Below, one piece after another: positions 12,517 to 22,458 of a stretch of 64,000 nucleotides of DNA (its first letter is position 1; the number at the start of each line of letters is the position of its first letter). The DNA comes from Leucaena leucocephala (Eukaryota; Streptophyta; Magnoliopsida; Fabales; Fabaceae). The translations under genes were made by a program, and so were the position numbers. The DNA lies in contig CM073549.1 in assembly GCA_037074615.1 (NCBI GenBank), positions 5,275,001-5,339,000 of the forward strand, given 5' to 3'. Under the pieces are notes generated by a model. That model saw only the letters and a program-made list of their open reading frames with translations, was not told where the DNA came from and searched no databases.

Positions 12517-13296
12517 TTAAAATTGACTATTTATCCCTCTGCTAGAGATGCTAGAGATGTTCCAGATTTCCACGAACAAATAGAACGGATCAAATTGGAA
12601 AATAAAAAAATTTGTCCAATATGACTTTGATTGGTGAACAAATATCTCTTCGAAAGAGCAAGTTTCTTTCACTATACAAATAAAAGAATTTGTGGCAAAT
12701 GAGGAAGATATTGAGAAATTGTGTATTCATAAAATCATAATTCTTAGATACACAAGATGTGAAAAGAGCACATACAACTGGTAATCAAATTTGCTTCAAT
12801 AATAACACTTAAAAAAACTGACAAACTGTGCTTCAAGTTTGGGATTCAAAACAAAGCCTAATTCCCAGTTTTTTCATCCGCAATCAATCACATATCACTT
12901 TTCATTCTTCTAAAACTTCCGTTTCACTTGGCTTTTTTACCATAATATTATAAAGAATTTATTCAAGATACACCGTGTAAAGTATTTAGCAAAAACCTTT
13001 ATTTAAAGTCATTCTTTATTAAATAAATTTTTTATTTTTGAATAAATTGTTTATTATTAATACGATTTTGAGGATGTGACAATTTTTTAAATTATAAAAT
13101 AATTTCAGTTTTGTTGCTATATAAATAGTAATTCAATGTGCCCTTTTCCCTCTCTCTCAAATTTAGTAGAGCAGAAATCTAAGGCAAGGGGCCTCTAATG
13201 CCCCTTCAATTTTTCTATTTTTTTTTATTATTAGATTCTATATAAAATAAGTGATATTTTGATATCTTATAGGTAAAAAATAGAGTATTTTTCTTT

Positions 13297-13668
13297 GATA
13301 AAGGAAAAAAAAAGGTAAAAAAGAATATTCAAACAACCTTCAAACTTCCAACTATGGAAATCTATACACCATGACTTGCAACTGTATACAACATGTTCGC
13401 AAAAAGAACAAATGCTAATCCCTTAATCCAAAAGCGCACAGAAGCTGGTTATGAACTTGGAGGTTTTAACCTTAACTTGCTAGGCTCAAGGCAATATAGA
13501 CTCTAATCCAGAAAAAGATGATATTCAAACAACTTAAGCGAGATCTTCACTTAATGGCATTGATTTTAAAATTAAAATCATAAGTCTGAAGTCATTAGAT
13601 GTGTGACCACGACTATGTATAAGAAATGATGAGAATTTCGGATACTACCGGTCCAGTTCCTTATTTGA
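13297..13668. repeat. Dispersed duplication A, copy 1 (partner 19824-20203)
   Basis: About 370 bp aligned almost continuously with 19824-20203 (tatacaccatgacttgc, cttaacttgctaggctcaag, cttcacttaatggcattgat). It has no coding frame. The partner copy ends directly before a possible exon at 20204. Confidence 0.85.
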
Positions 13669-13811
13669 GTTTGATAATGTACATTACGCTTAACTTTTAT
13701 AGACTATTAGATTTTCAACAAGCAAGAACATCAACATTAAAAAAAAAAAAGAAAAGCACTATAAGATTTCAAAAAACAAAAAAAGGCTGGCGTCTATGAG
13801 TCAGATCTTGA

Positions 13812-14343
13812 TGTTATGTTTTGAAACATGAAATAAAGCAAAAGAAAAGCACTACAAATCCAAGACTAAACCACTCCTGCATCATCAGATAGTGCCAGTA
13901 TCTCAGAATTGAATCTAGTTTCTTTTTTTGGCTAAATAACTAAGGGAAAATCCCAAAAAATAACAATTTGAATTTTAAAATCCTATATCAAGATTTATTA
14001 CAAAATTATATTGCTATTTACTTTACAAGAGTAGTCACTAGCTTATAAAAAGTAGTAAACAACTTGATTTGGGATTTTGAAATTCAAGTGGTTGTTTTAT
14101 AAGATTTTCCCAATAACTAATATTTTTAAAAATAAAATTATAACAAAGTTATTTTATTACATTTAGGAATTAATATTTTAAATGATGATATTATTGATAC
14201 TCAATTACATTTAACCAAAGTTTAAGGGCTAAATTTTAACCAAATAAAAACTTATAGGAATGAGTTGCCCTAAGTTATAGTTTATTAATTGAATTATAAT
14301 TAAGGCAAGACAATAAAAACTAGTTGGTTAATTTTTTTTAAAA
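13812..14343. repeat. Dispersed duplication B, copy 1 (partner 28693-29052)
   Basis: Matches 28693-29052 from gatgttatgttttgaaacatg through ttggttaatttttttta. The extra length here is a 168-bp MITE (13944-14111) that the partner lacks. Confidence 0.85.
13944..14111. mobile_element. Mutator-like MITE, 9-bp target duplication
   Basis: A 168-bp insert with termini GGGAAAATC / GATTTTCCC, flanked by the perfect 9-bp repeat AATAACTAA (13935-13943, 14112-14120). The empty site is preserved in the partner duplication at ~28820 (ctaaataactaaaattttt). The 9-bp duplication points to the Mutator superfamily. Confidence 0.85.
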
Positions 14344-14738
14344 TTGTATCATTTATACATCAATTTTATACATTTTATGCTTATGAATGAAATTAATTAT
14401 TATCTCCAATTCTTTATACAAGGTATAGTTGAATAATTAAAATAAATTAAATAAATTAGTTAATTATAACAAATAAGACATGATCTTCTTAAAGTATTCA
14501 TATATAATATTAAATTATATATCATGTTATATATTAAATAAATTAATTTAAAAATAATAAATATTATATATAAAATAAATTAAAATTTTATATTTAATAT
14601 TAAAGATGGTAGGTAATAATAAACAATTAAAATGAAGAGAAATAATTCAAGTATTTTTTTTTTAAAAAAAATGAGCGAATCTTAATAATTTTGGACTAAC
14701 ACTCAAGCTTAGCATGCACGAGAACACAGACAAACTAA

Positions 14739-15278
14739 GTGCATGTTTGGCACTTAGGTTTCAAAATCAATTTTGGCCAAAACCACGGTTTGAATAAATT
14801 TTATACAAACAGCAATTTTTGTTGAGAATTGATTTTGGATAAAACCTCGGTTTGAAACCTAGGTTTTGAATAAGCTACTGAAAATATCTTTTTCTTTAAA
14901 ACCTAGATTTTGGATTATCCAATTACTATTATACCTTTACTTTTTCTTACACCCTCTCTCCTCTATTTTTTCTATAATCTCTCCTCTCTCTCCTCTTATC
15001 TCTCTTTTTCTCTTTCCTCTCTCCTCTCTTATCTCTCTTTTTCTCTCTCCTCTCTCCTCTCTACACTCTCTTCTCTCTCCTCTTTCTTCTCTATCATCTT
15101 TCATCTCTCTTACTTTTAATCATATCATACCCTTTTTAGTAATTTACCAATATAAAAAGTGATTCTACTATTAATCATCCAAACATCTTTATTCCCAAAA
15201 TCTATTCTACCCAAAATCTATTCTCCAGAATTTATTTTTCCCAGAATCTATTCTCCAAAAGCTAATCCAAACACACCC
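14739..15278 (+). mobile_element. Tourist-like (PIF/Harbinger) MITE with CT-rich core
   Basis: The ends GTGCATGTTTGG and CCAAACACACCC are flanked by TAA (14736-14738, 15279-15281), the 3-bp TWA duplication of PIF/Harbinger. The ~540-bp element has a core of CTCTCTCC repeats (14945-15115) and tandem attctccaaaatctattc-type units near the right end. Full siblings: 61903-62329 and 62470-63024; older relatives at 2577, 16403 and 27229. The long open frames through it are compositional. Confidence 0.85.
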
Positions 15279-16402
15279 TAATTTTTGCACTCTCATAATT
15301 ATTGCATGAACAAAATTAAAAATTAGAAGAAAAAAGGTTTTAATATTGAGAGATATATATCTATATAATGATTTTATATATCAAGTACTCGTCATATTAA
15401 AAAAATTAAAAAAAATAACAATGTACTATTGAATAAGTTTTATATTATATTAATCTAGATCTTCAACACCACATTATTAAATGAGTAGCATGGGGTCAAT
15501 GCTGATATATATATATATATATATTCTCTTTAATATATAATATATTTAAATAATTTAATTATATTAAAAAATTAATTAATAAATAGCATGGTATTAACAT
15601 CTTATATTTATGTCTAATATTAATTTTTTAATTATATTCTATGTTAAAAACTAGAGAAATATATATTATGATTCTATAGATCAACTACTTGTCTATTAGA
15701 AAAAATCATCAAACCTGCACGTAACATTGCACTATACACACACTTATAAATGCAATGCATGCATGCTCCTCTTTTTCTCAAAGCTTAATTCAATTAAAGT
15801 TAAAAATAAAAAATAAAAAATGGTAATAATAATAATGACGTAGATAGTGCATAACCGCTGAAAGATCAAATTATTCAGAACAAATTCACAATGTTTATCT
15901 AACTGCTCCCAGTGGACAGAAATATTCTTTTCCAAAGAAGAATTAACTAACTAGAAGAGAACAAAGGAAAGAGGGGGGCAAAGTAAGAAAAGGAGTAAAA
16001 CAAAAAAAAATAAGAAAAAGAAAAAAGTTGAATAATGGGAGTGGGATTCCCTGTACTGTGCCCACAAAATGCAAATAGTGGCTCAACTCAACTCAATAAG
16101 CTTCTGTGCCCCACTCCACTTTGTTCCCAATTTTGTGATTAAGCATCACCCCACATAAATAATAATTAATAAATTAGAGTGAGCATGTTGAATTAGCGTA
16201 TTTGCATTTGTAAGAAATTTGAGAAGAGACTCATGTGCTAGTAGAAACAAAACAACATTTTTACCAGATAAGTTTTAAGATTTATTTCTCAAAGGAGATG
16301 TTGTCTTGGTTATTTTCAAAAATCCAAATGCAAACATTACTTTTGCGAAACCCAACATGTATGAAAGGACAAACACGAATTCCTATGCGTAATCGTGACA
16401 AG

Positions 16403-16860
16403 AGTTTAGGAAAAAAAAAGTTTTTAGATAATTTTTTAAAAAAATTATTAAAGAATAGTTTAAAAAAATAATTTTAAATAAATAATTATTTATAAAAGAA
16501 TTTTTATTATTAAAAAATTTACTAAAAATAATATAATTTTATTAAAAATAAGAAAAAAAGAGAGAAAGTAAAAAAGAAAGAGGAGAGAGAGTAGAAAATA
16601 TATAAGATAAAGTAGAGAGAGTAAAAAAAGAAAGAAAAAGAGAAAGAGAGAGAAAAATAAGAATAAAATGATAATTGAATAATCCATAAATTTTATTATT
16701 ATTCTATAAATTATTTTTAATAATTTATATAAAATTATAATTTAATCTAAAAATCTGCTTAAATAAATATAATTATTTATATTAAAAAAATTTTAAATTA
16801 AATTTCAAAACAGAAGCTCTTTTTAGAATTTAAGTTTCAACAAATTTAGACAGGCCCTAG
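16403..16860 (-). mobile_element. Old Tourist-like MITE relative
   Basis: A purine-rich core (gagaaagtaaaaaagaaagaggagagaga) inside AT-rich flanks, with the order of the 14739 family in reverse orientation and a right end acaggccctagattt. The ends are approximate and heavily diverged. Confidence 0.45.
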
Positions 16861-16994
16861 ATTTAGTAAATGGGTACACAGCAAGTTAAAGAGCGCGACA
16901 TCATGAGATTAAACCCCGTGAAGGCAATTAATGTTAGTTGGTTCAATTCAATTTCAGAAAGTACACTGCTTCTGCCAAAAAAAAAAGCTTAAAA

Positions 16995-17450
16995 ATGAAA
17001 TGTAGAAGCGATTCGCCTCGGTACGGTACCCGCAATGCAGTAACCGGAGAGAGGAAGTACGTTTGGGTGCTTCTTCAAGAGTTCAACGAACGATTAGACG
17101 GCGGTGTCATGATCCACGTCCCTGGCGTTCTCCAGAACATTATTGCCACGTGGCAGGCGGGTAAGACGGCTCTGTAGACGAGGCCACACCTCGCCTCGGC
17201 CAGCAGCGAGTCCTGGCCCAAGTGTGACGTGGCACCTGGCTCAAGTGTGACGTGGCAGATATCAAGTCCTTGAAGCTCAGGTTCATCGACGGCTTCTTGA
17301 ACATCACGACCGGCGCCGACGATGGCTCCCTCAGATCACCCACCTTCGACGACGTACCTGATTCGGGCTCGAAATCAAACGGCCCAGATTTGTCGACCTT
17401 GAAAGGCAATGGTGGGCTGGTTTTGAGATCGTCCATTTGTTTCTCTTAGC
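16995..17450 (-). pseudogene. LRR receptor-like kinase fragment (At5g58150/At2g24230-like)
   Basis: The minus strand reads from ~17436 MDDLKTSPPLPFKVDKSGPF, then SSAPVVMFKKPSMNLSFKDLISATSHL, the juxtamembrane-to-kinase start of this LRR-RLK group. After a frame change it continues as LLAEARCGLVYRAVLPACHVAI and, after another, VLENARDVDHDTAV and KKHPNVLPLSGYCIAG. At least two frameshifts break it; one is a ~25-bp tandem duplication (ccaagtgtgacgtggca at 17212-17259). Ectodomain, transmembrane segment and most of the kinase domain are absent, and the pieces join without visible introns. It is a non-functional fragment, locally GC-rich compared with its surroundings. Confidence 0.78.
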
Positions 17451-18204
17451 CAATCGTCTCCTGTCTGTAGATGCAGAACATAGAATTACACAACAGAACA
17501 AGACGGGTTAGCGGTTTAGATTGAGAGTCAGCGGTTTAGATTGTTATATATATATATATATATAAAGATTTAGATGGTTTGAGCGGTACCCTCGGAGTTA
17601 AGGTACAGCCAAATTCAAAAAACATTTATAAAATATTTATAAAATCGTTTATAAAATAAGCCTTAATGAGAATTAGACTTGCGTCACAAGCGTTTTGTGC
17701 TAACTCTCAGAGGTTTAGATTTTGATTCGGATCGTTTTCCTGCCATCGGGTTCCGTTATGAGAGGGAAACGGAGGGTGATGAAACTGCGCCGTTTTGAAA
17801 GTGTGGTTCTTCTAGTGGACCCCAGCGTGAAGACCTTGGACACAAGTAGGTTGAGGTCTTGTTGACTAAGCATGCAGGAAGAAGAAGATTCAACAAGAGC
17901 AAGCAGATGGTGATTTAATCATATTCAATAACTATAATATGGACATAATAAATTTTATGGTTAAGCAGAAGAAGCTTAAAAGTTTAGAAACTCCTAACAA
18001 ACTAAAAGCAGAGAGAGCTCCAGTGTGGCACAAAGCAGAAAGGAAAATACACATCAAACTACCCAAGCACACAAAAGCTTATCTTTTTTCTTTTAGGGGA
18101 GAGGGGCAAAGCACACCAATTCAATTCAACAAATTTGCACATCTCTAAAATTTATCAATAGTAATTTATTGATGATTGCAAAATTATTCTAATAGAACTT
18201 ACTT

Positions 18205-19445
18205 GTAGGTCTTCAGAGCATTTAACACTGGGTGGTGGTGGGAGAAATTTATCCAATGAATCTATAAATATTTGCTCTTCCTGAGCTGTTTCTCCATGTT
18301 AATTTGTAAATTGAATAAATTTTTCTTGATTGAATATATGTCTTGCAGAAGTTAATTTTGAATATTTTATGTGTATATTACCATGACCATATGAAAGTTT
18401 AAATTCATTAGCTCATGTTCATAATTATCTACCACACCTGTTTATACAAGTTTCAGAAAGACCAACAGACTTTTCTTTGGCCAAATGAGAGAAAATAGTA
18501 CTGGTCAAAACTTTAAATTCTTCTGTTACACAAGAACTCAGTGACAGTGAGAAGCTATTAAGATATTCTGTAGTCCTTACTACCAATAGATTAATCAAGT
18601 AATATTTCTGGGCATAACCAATATTGGGATGAGGTGTCCAAGAAATGATAGAATAAATCTTCAATCAGAAGGTGATATACCATTTGTTGTTTGAAATTCT
18701 TCCCCAAACATGACCCTACCATTGCCATCTAGCCCTTCACCATAAAATCAGAACCAGATATAAGTTATTAACTTATTACCTGCAATAGGGAGAAAATGGT
18801 CCCCTAGTAGAAGGTGACCGGTATGGAAATATGCCAAGGCCAAAGTGCCTAAGGTAATTTCAATATCTTAAAAATTTGGGAATTTTCAAGTTTAAGAAAC
18901 AGGACTCCTTCAATGCAAGAAAATAATAATAAAGGAACATATAGAAGACAAATAATACACAAAATTGACATGTCCACAATCCAATTTAAATTCAATTCTT
19001 AAAAAAGGTGGGGAAGGATTCAAGCAAGAGAGAGAGTACCTAAGGATGAAGTGACATTGCTACTTCATCGTGACCATAGTCCACAATGGGAACTGTCCTT
19101 GTCCTAAACTCCTACTCCTCCTAGAAGACACTACTTGTTGATTCTGCTGAGAAACCAACATATTAACCGAAGGTTATTGTGGCATTGAAGTACCCAATTT
19201 AATCTTCTCTGGAGTCATCCATCATTTTTAGCTGGTAGACTAGCCTCATTAGCAGAATCAGGGACCACCATCATTTCAGTATCATCGTCTAAATTTTCGT
19301 CTACAATCCTTGCCTCCCCACAATCCTGTTCTTGTTGCTCTCCTCCCTCCATTCCTCCTTCAACATCCTCCATCTCGTCATCTTCCTCATCATTGTACGT
19401 GGACAGCAAAGAAATACCCTCGGATTGCTTCTTCTTGGACGCCAT
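18205..19445 (-). pseudogene. SAP30-binding protein (HCNGP-like) relic
   Basis: The minus strand starts at ATG 19445 with MASKKKQSEGISLLSTYNDE and an acidic stretch, as in plant SAP30BP/HCNGP-like transcriptional regulators. It continues in another frame with MTPEKIKLGTSMPQ-stop-PSVNMLVSQQ, then VPIVDYGHDEVAMS, the conserved VDY-HDE-AMS motif. Farther down, around 18,690-18,720, is GRVMFGEEFQTTNG, and at ~18,205-18,300 a likely exon IDSLDKFLPPPPSVKCSEDLQ, matching the family's FLPPPP-x-KCSEELQ core. At least one stop and two frameshifts are visible, and the C-terminal exons are missing. It is probably a truncated pseudogene; assignment is from remembered family motifs. Confidence 0.62.
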
Positions 19446-19823
19446 AATGCTAGGGTTCCAGTGAGTAGTCCGAAAAGTCGATCAAATAGAAATATATTAG
19501 AGATAGAAGGAATCAGGTGCAAACCAGTGAATACTAAGTGTTCGTGCATTGAAGATGGAAAACAAAATCTTCAAATTTAATTTTAGTAAAGACAGAATCA
19601 AAGTCGTCTGGATTCTCTCATGGCCAGCTCTCCCATGTGTGGCTCATGTTCAGCCTAAAATGATGCCAATCATGCAGAGAGGAAAATCTTGACACCAGTC
19701 AATGCAATACTGATTAATGAGCACTCTAGAAAATCCGATTTCCTAGTTTGAAGAATTAGTTCAAGAAATCGAATATTGTGCAGCAAAATGGAAAAGCCAG
19801 TAAGCTTTAATTTGCAAGTATAT

Positions 19824-20203
19824 CGACAAAGGAAAAGAAAAGGTCAAAAAGAATATTCAAACAACCATCAAACTTTCAAATATGGAAAACTATACACCAT
19901 GACTTGCCACTGTATACATCACGTTAGCAAAAAGAACAAATGTTAATCACTTAATCAACGAAGTCCACAAGCACATAGAAGCGGGTCATGGACTTGGAGG
20001 TATTAACCTTAACTTGCTAGGCTCAAGGCAATATAAACTCTAATCCAAAATCAGATGATATTCAAACAACTTAGCCAGATCTTCACTTAATGGCATTGAT
20101 TTTAAAGTTAACATCAAAAGCCTGAAGCCATCGGATGTGTGACTACGACTATGTATAAGAAAGGGTGAGAATTTTGGATACTATCGGTCAAGTTCCTTAT
20201 TCG
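19824..20203. repeat. Dispersed duplication A, copy 2 (partner 13297-13668)
   Basis: See 13297-13668. Similarity ends at ccttatt, immediately before a consensus-like acceptor (ttattcgcag) and an open frame. Confidence 0.85.
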
Positions 20204-20402
20204 CAGCAAAAGTGAAATGACCTGGAGCATCAGATTGAAGAAAGGCGACAAGATCGTAGAGGGAAAACCCATTCCTGGAGACGAAGAAAAGAAGCCGTCG
20301 TCGCGAGAGCCGGGAGAAGCGAATAACGAAGAAACTGATCCAATTGAATGGATGGACTCGATTCTTACACAGGTTGAACGGCTAGGATCTTCCATAAATT
20401 AA
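20204..20402 (+). CDS. Possible orphan 3' exon, unknown protein
   Basis: After the acceptor-like ttattcgcag, an open frame of ~62 codons runs to a TAA at 20400-20402 (first ATG 20217: MTWSIRLKKGDKIVEGKPIP... EWMDSILTQVERLGSSIN). It has a charged, non-repetitive composition unlike its AT-rich neighbourhood and a plausible amphipathic C-terminus. I recognise no family. It could be the last exon of a lost gene; no upstream exon is visible. A SINE was inserted directly after the stop codon. Confidence 0.3.
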
Positions 20403-20403
20403 A

Positions 20404-20600
20404 CCAGTTTTTTTTTTCCCACCCAATTTACAGAATTTTATCTCGACTATAATTAGATCTTACTCACGTAACACACCTGACTATAGTAGGTAAGTCTCAT
20501 AATGAGAATTTTTTATATATGTCAAAGCTCAAATTCGAGATCTCACTTAAACAATATCGAGTCGTTTACTAATCAAACTAACTCCCGTTAGTTAACCAAC
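20404..20600 (-). mobile_element. tRNA-type SINE, same family as 57322-57505
   Basis: Read on the minus strand it starts gggagttagtttgattagtaaacgactcg, has box A/B-like blocks (tagtttgattagt; tctcgaatttga) and ends ggtgggaaaaaaaaaa. The sequence is collinear with 57322-57505, including cgagatctcayttaaa and the ggtgg-poly(A) tail. Target duplications are unclear. Confidence 0.65.
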
Positions 20601-20738
20601 ATAGTTAAACGGGTAAGTGAGTGCAAGCTTCAACTAGAAATAAGCACAGCCTAAAAACGAAACTAGCTTATAAATAAATAACTACCTGATTAGGTCAAAA
20701 CTATTATTGTTAAGCCCTACTAATGATAACTATCCTAA

Positions 20739-21902
20739 AACTAGTGTAAAATAGGCTTTTTAAAGCCCTATTTTTAAACCGGTCACTGCGGAGACGGTTT
20801 AAAAAAATGACCGGTGACATTTTTATAAATAAGATAAAATATTTAAATCGGATGTACATATGACCGGTGTAAAAAGATATGACTGATGTAAATATTTCAT
20901 TTTATTTACAAAAATGCCACCGGTCATTTTTTAAATTGTCACCGGTCTTATCTATAGCTGATGGAATTATATTCGGTGTAGAATGTCATTGCTATTAAAA
21001 ATCAAACAAAAAGCGTTAATTTTTTGCGATTCCTTATCTTCACAAATCACATCGTCGTCCATGGAGAAAACTAGACAAGGGAGAACACATGGTGACAGGA
21101 AGCTCTACCTTCATAGCACATCGTCTAAAGCTCGCCGAAGAAGAAGACCTAGATATGCGATGACTCATACCTGTGCTCGTCGTTCTCTATTGTTGAAGTC
21201 AGTCGTTGTCGCCTCTAAAACTCGCCAAAGAAGAAGACCCAGATCTACGATGTGGGTGTCTATTTTTTTGTCCCTTTGTTCTCGATTTTGTTTAAATATA
21301 TTTCTGTTCACTTTTAACTGGGTAAGTCGGAGGAATTGTGACGACGTTTCTATGATATCTTCAATTAGGTAACGGCGTTTCTAGGTTTTTGTTTCTATGT
21401 ATATATTTGGGTTTTTGTCTCATTTATTTCTGGGTTCTGTTTAAATATATTTCTGTTTGCTTTTGAGCAGGTAACCCAAAGGAATTGTGACTATGTTTTT
21501 GTGATATCTTCAATTAGGTGATGACGTTTATGAGTTTTCATTTCTATGTATATATCTGAGTTTTTGTTTCTTTCGTTTTTGGGTTCTCTAGCTTTTTCTT
21601 TCTTTCTCTTTTTTTGTTCTCTGCTTACATTTTACAGGTAGCTATTCTTCTTCATCACTCTCCCCCTCTTTCATATTTGTGACGAAGAAGAAAATAATTT
21701 TGGACATACAATTATTTATTTTGACATTACTTTTTAAACCGGTTGTATGGAATAATCGATTTAAAAAAGTTAATTTTTACACCTGTCATATACAACCGGT
21801 GTAGAATATTAAACTTTTTACACGGGCTATTTCTATACCGGACTAAAGTTCGGTGTAGAAGTTTATTTTCAATCGATTTAAAAAGCCTATTTCTTATCAG
21901 TG
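20739..21902. mobile_element. CACTA-type non-autonomous element
   Basis: The right end on the complement is CACTGATAAGAAATAGGCTT and the left end is aACTAGTGTAAAATAGGCTT (first C lost), giving ~20-bp imperfect terminal inverted repeats. The TAA repeats at 20736-20738 and 21903-21905 are the 3-bp target duplication of CACTA elements. Subterminal regions carry repeated ACCGGT motifs in both orientations (for example aaaccggtcac, gaccggtgaca, caccggtctt, caaccggtgtag), as expected for transposase-binding arrays. The interior has a ~140-bp tandem duplication (about 21290-21420 and 21435-21560) and an Arg-rich open frame (20983-21372) with no recognisable transposase domain. Confidence 0.78.
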
Positions 21903-21914
21903 TAAATATGTTTT

Positions 21915-22119
21915 TGTTGAGCCCATCTATTGTAGCTACTCAACAAGCATCATATGACAAAAAACAAATGAAAGATATCATTAATCAATGAAAAATATAC
22001 AAGCTTTGTTCTTTATTTATACACCATATTCAAGATAATTATCCTAAAGCATACACAGTAACATAACAGTAAAAAAACTAATATAATATTATTCCTAATT
22101 CTAATATTGATTTCCTACA
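21915..22119 (-). repeat. Copia element 3' LTR
   Basis: A 205-bp direct repeat of 26455-26656, starting tgttgagccca and ending cctaca (TG...CA on the minus strand). The purine-rich tract cttgaggag adjoins it on the minus strand (polypurine tract). Confidence 0.9.
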
Positions 22120-22458
22120 CTCCTCAAGTTTGGGGCAAGAAAATATCCACAGTCCCTAACTTGCGCAAAAGGTTTACTTGAATATCTTTTCCTATTGCCT
22201 TAGTGAGAAGATCATCTTGCTGGTTTTTTGATTTGACATGATGCAAGTCTACTTCTTTCTTTTCCTATTTCTCTCTTACAAAATGAAACACTAGGTTTGC
22301 TACAATATGTATTGCTGCCTAACTATCACAAAAACTTTCACTGGTCCTTCATGTGTTATACCCAAATCCTTCAACAAGCCAAGTCCCCATACTATTTTAG
22401 AAATAGCCGTACTGAGAGCCCTATATTTTGCCTTGGCTAAAGATCTTGACACTATACT

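Larger units (their letters stand above)
11095..12930. repeat. Segmental duplication, copy 1 (partner 53040-54065)
   Basis: Downstream of CHLI, blocks at 11095-11400 and ~12800-12925 match 53040-53345 and 53880-54065 in the same order (for example cactctccctggacatcaatg, gagtctgataatgaa, atatcacttttcattcttct). The partner copy runs into the 3' end of the MATH pseudogene. This copy is longer because of a SINE, a microsatellite and other insertions. Confidence 0.7.

Noticed and set aside
14866..15162. 98-codon open frame, and similar frames at 62596-62892, 2729-2926, 27393-27620 and 16490-16687
   Set aside because: All run through the CT/GA-rich cores of Tourist-like elements; the Leu/Ser/Phe-rich translations are compositional.
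20983..21372. 129-codon Arg-rich frame in the CACTA-type element
   Set aside because: Contains internal duplicated sequence and no transposase motif; probably non-coding.
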